The translations under genes were made by a program, and so were the position numbers. From Incurvaria masculella (Eukaryota > Arthropoda > Insecta > Lepidoptera > Incurvariidae): DNA of 64,000 nucleotides. The notes beneath the pieces were generated by a model. It did no database searches. It saw only the letters and a program-made list of their open reading frames with translations, and had not been told where the DNA came from. Where the stretch lies: assembly GCA_946894095.1 (NCBI GenBank), contig OX335649.1, forward strand, positions 11,860,001 through 11,924,000, written 5' to 3'. Position 1 is the first letter of the stretch; each line of letters opens with the position of its first letter. Shown piece by piece: positions 45,813 to 56,709 of the stretch.

Positions 45813-45859
45813 CCAAAAGGCTTAGATGAAAAAGATCCTTTTTCATCTAAGCCAAAAGG
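45813..45859. mobile_element. 31-bp palindrome flanked by perfect 8-bp direct repeats
   Basis: CCAAAAGG (45813-45820), then CTTAGATGAAAAA - GATCC-type centre - TTTTTCATCTAAG (45821-45851), then CCAAAAGG again (45852-45859). The inner sequence is almost only an inverted repeat. The same ends occur at 60307-60339, also with 8-bp flanking repeats. Confidence 0.8.
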
Positions 45860-46049
45860 TCAGTATTTTCCATCCAGTTCAGTTAGCAAAAATTCAGAAT
45901 TAAGACAAAATCGTATTGATTATACATACTTATATAAGTATTTTTTTGTAACAAGAGTAACAAAAGATATATTGCTGTTTCATTTGTTAATGTTTGGTTA
46001 ATGTGTTTAGATTAGAATGGTAACAGAGTATTGCCTTGCATTGTGACAA

Positions 46050-46480
46050 TAGGTTTTATCCATGGCTCCGCTCGCGTTAAGGTTGTGATGATTCTCACCT
46101 TTAAGACTGTCGTAAAGCCAGCAGGACTTTGAGATGTTTTTTAAGAAATGCTCTCTTTGTCCATTGGCGATGGCACAATTTTGCACGCCGACTGCAAATT
46201 AAACTAGTGAAATCGTCTTTTGACTCGAAAAATTTTAATTAAAATATTTGAATCACTTAAAAAAGTTTAATTTTATGTTCGTATGTTATTATTTTTTTTA
46301 ATATCTGTATTTTTCAGTAAAAAAAGTAAATAAAATAACAGCAAAAAAGAGAACTTTTTCCAATATTGATTAGCAAATATTTTCCAATCTAAAAGGTAAA
46401 TAAAAAATACAGACGATAATTTTGACAATACTTTTTTAATCCAAACTTTCACAAATCTGGTAAAACATTTAGAGCATGTT
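46050..46480 (+). repeat. Dispersed repeat R-46, copy 1
   Basis: Blocks GACTGTCGTAAAG, TTTAAGAAATGC, GGCACAATTTTGCACGCCGA, ATTAAACTAGTGAAATCG, GAGAACTTTTTCCAATATTG, AATCTAAAAGGTAAATAAAA, AAAACATTTAGAGCATGTT recur in order at 53215-53490 and 55880-56285 and in part (inverted) at 10440-10560. AT-rich, non-coding. Confidence 0.65.
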
Positions 46481-46492
46481 TATAGTTTACAT

Positions 46493-46565
46493 CTTCCTCC
46501 CGCGTGAAAAGCCGTAACATTTTTCAAACATGTCTAACGACCGCGGTAATCTCAAAAGTATCATG
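46493..46565 (+). repeat. Fold-back element fragment (right arm)
   Basis: CTTCCTCCCGCGTGAAAAGC and CATGTCTAACGACCGCGGTA, then ATCTCAAAAGTATCA, match 17378-17450 closely. Confidence 0.7.
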
Positions 46566-47740
46566 TTTACAGTTATCACCCGCTGTATGGGGAATTTATA
46601 GGGTAACGGATTATCTTTAGGGTTCCGTAAATTAAAAAAGCGAGGTGCTATAATGCCGTAGTCCTCTAGCTCGTTGACCATAGAAGCTTCTAAAATATAG
46701 ACGAGGAAATTTATTTTATAAAAACCGCTCATTGTTTATTTCATAGGTGGGTTCTTGAACATAGCCTGCATTGCAGTTCTAGTATGGTTTGATGAATTAA
46801 AAAGTCTAGAACACAGTCTAGGGTAAAGTCAAAGAAAGAAAAAACAGCCTTATAAACTCGAGTGTTTTGTGATATTCGTTGGGATTTTCTATCATATATT
46901 ATTATTTCAAGGAATCTCTAATGCCCGGTTCCACCACCGCCAGTTCCAAAAATCCCAAAGTTATCTTTCCGTTATACCATATTAATAAGCAATGTATCCG
47001 AAAGTTAACTATTCGATTTCCGGTAGCTGGAGAAGGTGAAAACAGGGGTATGTCTATAAGTTCGGAAACATCGGCCCTAGAGAATTCAAGAGACCATAGT
47101 TTCTTATCAAACAAACACACTTCAAGCGTGTTGTAACAGTTGGACCCAATTGACAAATATTGACTGAGCCCTATTCGTTTATCATTCTCTCTCAGTTAAA
47201 CACGTCCAAATTTTTCAAAAACCTAATAAACGACGTCGACATAGTGAAAAACTGACTTCATGATAAAATTAAAGTTTTAATTCAGTTATAACAAACAGAT
47301 GTACAGAATAAGCGGGCTGTATTTTTATGCATCTAAGATAAGTCGAGATTGGCGTGATGTTATCTTGCGTGGCGTGCGACCCGCGCGCATGCGTCAACTC
47401 ACAAAGCTCAATTATACAATACAATCACCTGAGTTCATAACGAGATCGACTAGGTAAAAATAGTGCCTCATTCGTTTCTATGTAACCTCAGAAAAAAATA
47501 AAATGTTATCGATATCTGCAACCGAAAACATCAATACAATTTCATATTTTAGTTCATAAAGCGTTCTCCTATTCCTCATCATGTATGTTAAAACAAAAAT
47601 AATTCTCTAAGAGTTTGGTAAATTTGGCGGTTCAGTAAATTGTATTACATCGATTCAGTTAATTCCGCGTGTAAATCATCATTAACTTAACGATTTATCA
47701 TTTTATATTTGTGTTAATCAGATTCTAGCTAGATTTTATT
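46566..47740. other. Intergenic DNA, nothing firm
   Basis: Overlapping open frames on both strands at 46880-47150 (about 85 codons) contain element-like sequence (CCCGGTTCCACCACCGCC). A GC-rich patch (GCGTGCGACCCGCGCGCATG) lies at 47370-47390. No gene supported. Confidence 0.35.
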
Positions 47741-47747
47741 TCTCTTA

Positions 47748-48554
47748 TCAAACAATAAAAAAGAGGAATAAAACCGTGCTGGTACTCGAGAGAAGAAACT
47801 TAGTATGATAATGTTCAATGTGATAATTTAACGTGCTTAGCGAAAATTTCATGACGAAAAATATTTTTACCTCGGTAAATTGTAAAATGCTTAACTTCAA
47901 GCCTGTCACATACTTTTGTCGTTTTATTAATAAAGACCATCGATACCAGTGTCTTAATTTCTGAACTAAATCAGGGTTGGACCTATGTTCTAGTGTCACT
48001 TCGATATCTGAGATATTTCTTGAGAAAAATCTTAAGACGAACACAAAAGTATAAATCAGGGTAGTGAGATATTGGGTACCGTCCACTGTATCTATGGTAC
48101 CGTTAAATTTAATTGACTGTGATATGTTGGGGTCATTGCTAGATTCAGTAGACGTTTGCAAATAATGTTGAAACTTCTACAATAAAAACTTACGCCCGCT
48201 GTGTAGATTTACGTTAATATCGCAACAAGCAATCAAATAAGACTTTTGAGCTTTAAATAGCCCGGGAAATAATGCTAAGGATATGTCAGCTTCGGGTGCT
48301 CGTTCATCAAAAATAATAATCAATAAATTGTATAATTTTCTATTGAAATCTAAAAACGCATCGTACATCTGCCCGAAACATCGGGAAAAAGCCGAATGAA
48401 ACGGACGATCTATAGAGGTAACAATGAATGCAACTGCAGTCGATAAATGTATGTTGAATGCAATTGACAATGTGGTAGTACAGCCCTGCCTCGCAGCAAC
48501 TAGCGGTGCATGTGCAATGCTTAGACAAATGCGGCTTAGTATAAAAAGCACGGG
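47748..48554 (-). pseudogene. Candidate unrecognised coding remnant, one in-frame stop in about 268 codons
   Basis: On the minus strand one frame stays open from 48554 to 47748 apart from a single TAG at 48179-48177. It contains protein-like stretches such as SRCFGQMYDAFLDFNRKLYN, DERAPEADISLALFPGLFKA and SNPDLVQKLRHWYRWSLLIK, and several hydrophobic segments. A GTAAGT donor (48193-48188) just before the stop could remove it by splicing: joining to the acceptor CAG before 47902 keeps frame. I do not recognise the family; a membrane protein such as a diverged chemoreceptor is only a guess. It is head to head with the promoter of CPR gene 4, the TATA box overlapping its first codons. Confidence 0.3.
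48540..48546 (+). promoter_or_regulatory. TATA box of CPR gene 4
   Basis: TATAAAA 120 bp before the proposed ATG at 48660, implying a longer 5' UTR (about 90 nt) than in the other three genes. Confidence 0.6.
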
Positions 48555-48659
48555 TTATTAGACGGCAAGGTGCAATCCCACAGCAGTCTTCGCCACCTGC
48601 AGTGTTCCGTGAAGACGAAGGCAATTAACAGGACGTGAAAAGCTGGATACGAGGATACC

Positions 48660-51600
48660 ATGATTGTGACGGTAAGCATAGCTTTTGGCAAATACACTTT
48701 TGGAACAGTATTTAAGAAATGCAATATTAATTGGTTTAATGCTTATTAAGAGTGCTCCCAGCTATCAAGGTTTTACTCTTGTTTATGTCTACTCCTATTG
48801 TTAATTAGTAATAGGCACAATATCATTATAATAAATATTAAGAATTGTGTAGTTTCCATCATTTTGTCGAATGCAACGATTGTGTGAAACGAGTTAACTT
48901 CAATGATACCTTTGTATTTCGATAAAGTTTAATTATTATTGGGATAGAATCGTTTTCACATTTTTTTAAGACATTTTTAGCTAAAACTTTTCCCGATTCT
49001 GAGAATCACGGCTAAAAAACCTCAACCATCAACTATCTCTCATAAGATCCACCGTGTGGTGTCTGAACGTCTGTCTGTACACTTAGATCTTGAGAACCCC
49101 TAACCTGGTTGTAAGTACCTAAGCTTGATTCTTCTTATCAATAATAGGCTTACCAAAACGTTAAATATCAGTCAGCAGTGTGGATAAATTGAGGATAGTC
49201 GAGTGAACATGAAAATAGGGTATTAAAAATAAACGCAAACGTATACGCAACGGTACCCGTTGTACAGTGATTGCACAACGTAGAGTAATTTAAGAGGTTA
49301 ACATACTTTAGGTCCATTCTAAAAAATTAAGTTAAAGATTGAGTAGCTAGAATTCATTTTAAAACATCATTAAAGCGTTCAAAATAATGTGCATACAAGA
49401 AGTCACATGCAAATGCATTTGAAGAATCATTTTACTGAAAAAAAAAAAGCAAATGTCTTAAACGAATTCCTATTAACACCGTTTCTACTTAATTTTATTT
49501 CTCGCGATACTATTACCATTGTACTGTTACCATATTACCATTGTAATGTTATTTTTTTAATCCTTGTAAATACCAAGAATTGAATTTAATTGTTTGGCTA
49601 TTATCTACTAACTTATGTGTTTGCTAGATGTTGCCAAATATTTTTAAATTCATGCAGAAACATAATTATGGAAAATCAGTCAAAAGAAGTGAATCAAAAA
49701 AGGAAATCAATTATATTAATATTTACGGTGAAGGAAAATATCGCGAGGAACGCCGATGGTGTAAGTTTCTAGGAATAGCTAGGCGACATCACTGGGGTCG
49801 TCACTCGTGTTGTGTTCGGTAGAGCTTGAATTTCAAACACTTAAAATTGCATTCATTTCATAATTTTTTTGCTACAAATGTACTCGTATGTAGTTAGTAG
49901 TAAAATTTACACAAAATATCGGTTAAATGGCCAACGTTGCTCTCTTAGGTATGCACTCTTTTTCCGCCGTAACTGTCGATGGCAATAGTTACCGGGCCAT
50001 GTTACAGACTATTTTCAAGATGCAAGATTTAGACGGAGTTTACTTACTTATAGTTAGGTCTATGCGAAACACCCTGAGACAACTGAGAAATTCAAAGAAG
50101 ACATTGCAAAATATCGTTAAAAGTGTGCATGCTTGCCAATAGGGCAACGGTGGCCATTTAACCGATATTTTAGTTCATGTGTTAATTTCATCACTACCGC
50201 CATACATTTGTATAGAAATATGTAAATAAAACATAAAATGAATACATTTTTATGTCATTTTAATTTTAAGTTCTTACTGAGACATCCGTTACATATAAGG
50301 CCTTTGTCACGCAACTACTAGACGAATTTTCAATGGTTAATTTTAACTTTCATAAGGTTATTTCGTTTCTAAATGTGTGAGCTCAATGCACATACATCTT
50401 GTAGTTTCCTAAATGGCAGCTTTGGATTGGCCAACAAGGATGCGGCGTCAGGGCCCTACCCATATTGACCAGAAAATTAACATTTACTCTTTGAACTCGC
50501 GACACCCGTCAGTGCTTGCACATAGCCAGCTATGCCGCCATGCAAATACGCTACCACGCAAATATCTGAATTGATATGTTCATTAATATGGGGTCTTATG
50601 CTACCTGTCGGCACCTACCGAAGTGTTTAGTAGCTTTTATTCCGAAATAAAATTTAATTAAAATGTAAATTGCTTACAAAATATAAATTCGTATCGATTA
50701 AAATGTTTATTAGTACGTTTAAAAATCAAACAAAATCAACATTTAAATTATTTGTAACAATTATTTGAACTCGTTTTATCCAAGGTGTCCTCGAAATGGA
50801 CGGAATCTATAAGTATGAACATATGACTGGTCTTGGCCAGACTACCTCAACTTTAACTCAGAAAACGGTTAATCGTCCAATTCGTATCCTTTTCTAAGGT
50901 CAATTTTGATTATCAGACTTTGCCAGTCACAATATAAGTTTAAAACTTAATTCAAATCTAATTAGTTGATTGATCAATACCACCGCTCACAAGAAAAACA
51001 TAAGGAGAACCGTCTTACGAACTTAACCAAAATCTGGTGCCATCGTCAATGGCAAAAGTAAAAAAAATATTTTACGAACTTAATCTTAATAACGACTAAA
51101 CCTGCAAAATACTTAAATAGTTGTACGTTCCCATGGCATGAAAAGTTTGAGCGTGTAGATGGCGCTATAAATGTTGCGAAAATTTTCCAACATTTACGCC
51201 TGCATTGTCAATACTCATAACTCTTTGTTTGAGGTTCTCTCCAATGGCACGCCTGTACATGAGAGCTCCCATTAGCTCACTGCACGCACAGTACGTCTAC
51301 ATATAATGTATGCTCCATTGCGTTTATATAGTTTTGGATTGTGCTGTATGGTTTTCGACACGTGAAAACAATACAAACGGGCCCACTGCATTTCTTCCCA
51401 TTCTTGTCGTTCGTACCCATCTATGTCCAGTCAAATAAAAAATCTGCCTAGCTTTAACACTTGCTGTTAGTTTTTTGTGAAACACTTTTATTCGTTATTT
51501 CAAATATCGACCTATAGCGTAGATACATTTCAAATTTCAAAATACTACAAAGTAACAAATTCGTAAACATTTATTTTTTTCTCTGGAATAAAGGTTAATA

Positions 51601-54600
51601 CATAAAACCAAGCAATGTGTATTTATTCTTTGCCCAAACTGAGTTTATTGTCGTGTAATAAATCTGAGACAGCAATTTTGTGTTCATTTTGTCCTATTTC
51701 TGTCAAATAACTGTCAAAGCTCATAAAGGGAAGGTTCTGGCATGGCACCTAATGCCTTCGGGAATATGGTGTATTGGGCTAATATCATAACAATAGTTGT
51801 GTGGTATTAGCCATGCATGTCAGGTAGCAAAAACATTTATGTTACTAATTAATCAATTTTTAATAACTGCAGAGGTGGTAAAAGTTGCATACATGTTGAA
51901 ACTCGTTTTTTAGTACTTAAGACGATATATATTAAGATGGCACCTAAGACTGAAAAATAACGTAATTTTCATCCCACACGCAAAACATCTTTAGTCGATT
52001 GAATTGTCTGTGACGTCATGCTTCAATCCTTCCGCAAAATGACACTCAATTGAATTAGCAGCTCAGTGCTAAAAGCAGGAACAAATGCCGTTTTGAATAT
52101 TTATCTAAATGAGGTAGCATGCTGCGAAAGATTATAATTACTACGATTCATTCGGAATTGTCCGTGTTCGTGAGTATTGTCTTAGGAACGTTTCTGGAAA
52201 TACGAGTTTAGTTTCTCACAGTACGCGCAATCTGCGTGCATTGTCACCAGTGAATTGCCTAATTATAAGTTAGTTATCGTGCAGACGTTTAGCCTTGCTA
52301 AATATTTGGACATCATTCACCCCATACGTCAAACCTTTTATTTTTCTGTTGTGTACATACAGAACTGCATGGAATTCGGTAGTATCGGGAAGATACCACC
52401 AGGGCGCCGAATATGCAGGCTGTAATTGAGTTAATCTATAGTCTTAAAGGAGTTAATGAGTATCGAGAACTGAATTGATTAAGACTTAAATACATTTTTT
52501 TTAAAATAATTATTCAAAATTTCTAAATAAATTGAGTATGCAACCATTTCATTTCCTCATTTTTGCCACTATTCATTTCACGAAGCGACTTAGTTTCTTA
52601 TACTAACCAACCCCCTTACAGGCCATGGATGAATTTAATTACACCCTGTATATTAGTAATTGTTAAGAGTAAGTTAAAACATAGCGGCAATATTTCAAGA
52701 AGAAGTAATAATATACGTCTGGAGCATCATTCATTAGTAGAATAAGCCTAGTTTTCACCAAAAGCTGATTTATTTTAATAAACACTTAAAGGGCCTTTAT
52801 TGCTGGGTGTTTAACTCCCATTCACTACCCGGCACCGGTCACCATTCTTTTTTTATGCAAAACTAGAGAAATCATAAAACCATGAGCGCGACTCCAATGC
52901 ACTGATAATAATTATAGAAGTTATCTCATTGGGCAGATGTTTTGCATCTCCCTAACTCACGGTAGTGGTACTTGAGTTGACGTCTCACTCCACTTTGTTC
53001 GTCTTGTAAGCACAGCGCGCTATGCTAGGTCTATGGTTCGTAGGCTGTATGAGCTTCGATTGTACATACATAACTAAGTAGATACGTTAAATGTCAAACC
53101 AACGTAAAGTTCAAAGCAAAGGCTACGTGCATCGCGATCTATCTGCGCGAATATGCTGCGCGAATATGCTACCGAAATCATCTTCCAGGCCCGTTTCCTT
53201 AAAACGTTCCTTTCCCGTCCTTCCTTGTCAAACATTTTAATTACTTAAGAAAGCTTTATTTTATGTCCATATGTTTTATGTTAATGTAAAAAAACCGGAA
53301 ATGACGTTAAAAAAGGTGACTTTTTCAATGATTACTAAACAATATTTGACAATCTAAAAGGTAAATAAAAAAAAACAAACAGACGTAAGTTTTTACAATA
53401 TATTTTAGAATCCAAGATTCAAAAACCTAGTAAAACATTTAGAGCATGTTAACAGATATCCCCTGTACCATTGGGAATTGATAAGATAGCGATTGTCATG
53501 AATTGCAGTCAATATTTTGTTTTTTAATTTTTCTGTTTTTTTAATTACCTCTTTTGACATTTTAAAACCACTTATTTAGTATTATCTTTAAGTTTAAATG
53601 TTAACAAAAATAGGATCTGATTGCTTAAATTGAATCTCAAAGTCTTTAGTTAGTTATCAGGATATGAACAAATAATGTAATAATCAATATTCAATCTCCA
53701 TTACCTAGCAAATGATTTTATGTTTTGTGTGGGTTCTAGTGAAAACAAGCAGATTTCGGCGAGTTTTTTACGTTTTATGACATTAGCTATCTATACCTTC
53801 CTCTTTAATATATGCTAGTACTATGCCATTTCTAACCATCGCCATCTCCCGTCACTGGCAGAACTAGTTGCACTTTTATTAAACTTAGTTTGATTTCAAA
53901 TTACAATTTACATTACAAGTTACAATTTAACTATAAATGAACTAATGTCAATGTAAATTAAAAATATAATTAATATTCATTGGTTTTTATTTAATGTGTT
54001 CTGAAATGTGAATTTCAACGCCACCTGTGGACTTTTATTATTTCTATTTAACACTGGTATGAAGTTAGCAATCTATTCCTTCCTTTTAATCTATGACCTT
54101 ACTTACCATTATATTGTTTTGAAAACGAAATGATTTCTTGTTTCACGAGTTTAAGTTTCCACAGTATGAGAGTTTATTGAGATGATCTCTATGACATTGC
54201 AGTGGGGGCTCGTTGTGGCTGGGTGGGCGGCGATGGTAGCTGCTGCTCCGCAGGGAAAGCCGTCAGAGGTCATCGCCATCATAAGTCAAGACTCGGATTT
54301 GCAGCCGGACGGCTCCTATAAGTACAGGTACTACCATTATTCGTTTTAAATATATTTTTAGTACAAAACAATAACTAAATAAAGTTGGAGCTTAGTAATA
54401 GTGTTAGCAATGTAATCTCGGAAATTTAAATAAATATGAATAATAAAGTTTATTGTTTAAGGAGTGCCTAAATAATAAAGAACACAACTTATCGGCGTTT
54501 TATTTGAACAAAACAAATGGAAGGTGGATTTATCTTTGCAGGGTGTTAACGGATGGATGGTCTAAATACCAAACAGCATACTTGGAGTTACAAAAGGTTA

Positions 54601-56425
54601 TTAATATTTTGCTGTATGGTGACAAAAACTAATCCATAACAAAATTATGAACACAATTGTAACATATTATAACTCTTCTATGCATACTTTCCAAAGTTAG
54701 GTGTCAATCGTTAGTTAATTCTCTCATCATTTATCGTTTAATATTTTCTAGGTTTTCCCAGCGCAAAACATAATGAATTAGTAGCTTCATTCATTCTGTA
54801 TTTTCGATTAAAGATAAAGCTTTTTTTGCTCCAAAATATCTAATATGGATTTTGTTTTAAATGTAATGTAAACACTTCTTATGAATCCTATAAACATTGC
54901 ATAAATGTGATCTCAACAGTTATGAGACGGCAAATGGCATCAAGGCGGAAGAAACAGGAACGCTGAAGAAGGCGACAGGTCCAGACACGACTGACGTGGT
55001 GGTAGCACAGGGCAGCTTCTCCTACACCGCACCGGATGGCACCGTTATCAACCTCACCTATGTGGCTGATGATGTGAATGGCTTTGCACCACAGGTACGT
55101 TCATATAAACTAGCAACCCGAAGAGGTACAAGACAGGGGACGGTATCAGGGAGTAGAAGTTTCTGACTCTGAAGAAGGCGAGGGCTCTGGACACCTACGA
55201 TGTGCCGTGGCTAATGACGTGAATGGCTTTCCGGCGCAGGTACGTTTATAAACACTAGCAACCCAAAGAGCTACAAGACGGGGAATGGTATCAAGGAGCA
55301 AGAGACCCGGACTCTGAAGAAGACGAGGGATCTGAACGCCTATGATGTGACGCGGCTGATTTATGGAATGGTTTTGCGCCACAGGTACGCTTATATAGTT
55401 GCCATTTAGATTAGTTACAATACGGGACACGGACTCCTGGAAGATGCTACTGGAATGCACTCAGGACGCCAGCGACTTGGTAGTGGCGCAAGGTAGCTTA
55501 TCCTACACCGCCTCCGATGAAAACCGTCATCAAACTCACCTACATGGCAGTAACACAAACAGCTAAGTCAAATGCGTCATAAAGGAGTTCGGCAAGCTAA
55601 ACTATGAGTATTATCATGACACATCCTCTTTAAACGTATAGTAATCGATCAAAGGTGTGTAATTACATGCCGCGGTCTTGATCAGATTTATGGCACTACC
55701 GACAAACTGTCATAACATGTACATTGAACCATCACCATATTAGGCATCAATTGTCCAACAAAAGAAATATGTAAATCATGTCTTCTTGGTAAGCCGTATC
55801 ATTGATACAATCGGCAATTTAAGGCGATCAAAGAAAAGACTAGGAAAACTTTGAGAGACAATGACAAATGCATAAACCGAAAGCTTAAGGCTGTCGTGAA
55901 GACAGAGGAAATCGAAGAAAAGATTTTTTGTGTATGATGTATTCTGTCCATTACTCAAGGCATAATTTTGCACGGCGACTGCCATTAAACTAACGAAATA
56001 AAAAAAGCTTCATTCTATGTCTACATGTTTTTAATTTTTTGGAAATATCTGCACATATCTGCGAAAAAAAATCTGAAATGAAGGTAAAAAGAGAACTTTT
56101 TCCAATGTTTTTTAGGGTTTTTTTTCCAATCTAAGAGGTACATTAAATATAATATATACAGACGTAGACGATGACGTGAGACGTGACGATCCAAAATTTC
56201 AAAAACCTTGTAAAATATTAAGAGCATGTAAGCAGCTATCAACCATAGACTAGGGAATTGATAAGGTAGTTTCTCATAAGTTGAACCATATTACGTAATC
56301 AGAGTTATCAAATTATTTTTTCCCAGGGCGCTCATCTACCGACGCCACCGCCGATCCCTCCTGCGATCCAGAAGGCCCTGGACTACATCGCGTCTCTACC
56401 TCCGCAGCAACAATCCAGGAACTAG
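48660..56425 (+). CDS. RR-1 cuticular protein (CPR gene 4, larval cuticle protein type), 136 aa
   Basis: Coding exons: 48660-48671 (MIVT), 54203-54327, 54920-55094, 56327-56425; intron phases 0, 2, 0 as in CPR genes 2 and 3. Signal peptide [20 protein letters not shown]. The short mature protein starts [17 protein letters not shown] and is almost only RR-1 domain: [19 protein letters not shown] (exon 2/3 junction at residue 46), [25 protein letters not shown], and on exon 4 [20 protein letters not shown] with a Gln-rich tail. This is the compact LCP layout of flexible larval cuticle. Exons 2-4 are firm. The first exon is inferred from a TATA box, ATG, phase-0 GTAAGC donor and a sensible signal peptide, and implies a 5.5-kb intron; an unspliced start at ATG 54193 (MTLQWG...) is the alternative. 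Confidence 0.85.
49913..50171. mobile_element. 259-bp MITE with about 30-bp terminal inverted repeats
   Basis: AAAATATCGGTTAAATGGCC, then AACGTTGCTCT at the left end, is the inverse of AGGGCAACGGTGGCC, then ATTTAACCGATATTTT at the right end, with only two mismatches in 30. The interior is non-coding as far as can be seen; a 71-codon frame runs from TIR to TIR. Confidence 0.85.
51715..51835 (+). mobile_element. SINE copy M (tail only)
   Basis: GCTCATAAAGGGAAGGTTCT, GGCATGGCACCTAATGCC, TTCGGGAATATGGTGTATTG and GTGGTATTAGCCATGCATG match the tail of copies B and I at high identity. Confidence 0.75.
52745..52808 (-). mobile_element. MITE family 'GGGCCTTT', copy 4 (end fragment)
   Basis: GCCTAGTTTTCACCAAAAGC, TGATTTATTTTAAT and CACTTAAAGGGCCTTTATTG are the inverse of the right end of copies 1 and 3. 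Confidence 0.55.
53215..53490 (+). repeat. Dispersed repeat R-46, copy 2
   Basis: TTACTTAAGAAAGCTTTATT, GACTTTTTCAATGATTACTA, CAATCTAAAAGGTAAATAAA and AAAACATTTAGAGCATGTTA in the order of copy 1. Confidence 0.65.
53975..54100 (+). repeat. Dispersed repeat shared with CPR gene 1 (copy 2)
   Basis: TTGGTTTTTATTTAATGTGT, AACGCCACCTGTGGACTTTT and GTTAGCAATCTATTCCTTCC match 15640-15760. It lies about 100 bp before exon 2 of CPR gene 4. Confidence 0.6.
55127..55552 (+). pseudogene. Three degenerate tandem copies of exon 3 inside intron 3 of CPR gene 4
   Basis: Copies start at 55127, 55272 and 55416; the functional exon's equivalent point is 54921. Copies 1 and 2 (55127-55239 and 55272-55384, each 113 bp) keep the exon's start (ACAAGACNGGG, CTGAAGAAG) and its end (AATGGCTTTCCGGCGCAG; AATGGTTTTGCGCCACAG) with an intact GTACG donor, but share an internal deletion of about 60 bp. 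Copy 3 keeps the middle (GTAGTGGCGCAAGGTAGCTT, TCCTACACCGCC) but loses the donor end. Intron bases TAAACTAGCAACCCGAAGAG are duplicated between units. Confidence 0.88.
55880..56285 (+). repeat. Dispersed repeat R-46, copy 3
   Basis: GGCTGTCGTGAAGACAGAGG, GGCATAATTTTGCACGGCGA, GAGAACTTTTTCCAATGTTT, TAAAATATTAAGAGCATG and GGGAATTGATAAGGTAG match copies 1 and 2. It fills most of the space between the pseudo-exons and exon 4 of CPR gene 4. Confidence 0.65.
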
Positions 56426-56702
56426 CCATGCAATGTCTCATCACCACGAGCGACTCCAACATACCGACCAACCTAGGCCCTCAACTTTAACGGAAATCTA
56501 ACGGAACGGACGCAGATCTACAGTCTTGCAGGGGCTGATATTTTGTATTATTTGGTCCACCATTACAAAGGGTACATTTTAACTTGCTTTGTTTATGTTC
56601 TGATGTTATGTGTTGTCATTTATGTTACTTTTTTTAGGTGTACCAAATAATAATACAGCTCTCAGATGAGTGCAAGATGTGTTCTGCTTGTAGCATGACT
56701 GA

Positions 56703-56708
56703 AATAAA
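56703..56708 (+). terminator. Poly(A) signal AATAAA of CPR gene 4
   Basis: AATAAA 278 bp after the stop codon, the first good hexamer downstream. Confidence 0.65.
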
Positions 56709-56709
56709 A

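Larger units (their letters stand above)
48672..54202 (+). other. Proposed intron 1 of CPR gene 4 (5.5 kb), repeat filled
   Basis: Contains the TIR element at 49913-50171, a SINE tail at 51715-51835, a MITE end at 52745-52808, a copy of R-46 at 53215-53490 and the repeat at 53975-54100. Between these, AT-rich DNA without recognisable genes. Short plus frames at 49389-49820 show no family resemblance. Confidence 0.5.

Noticed and set aside
46879..47156. 85-codon frames on both strands
   Set aside because: Sequence looks like a repeat element and neither translation resembles a known protein; no splice or promoter context.
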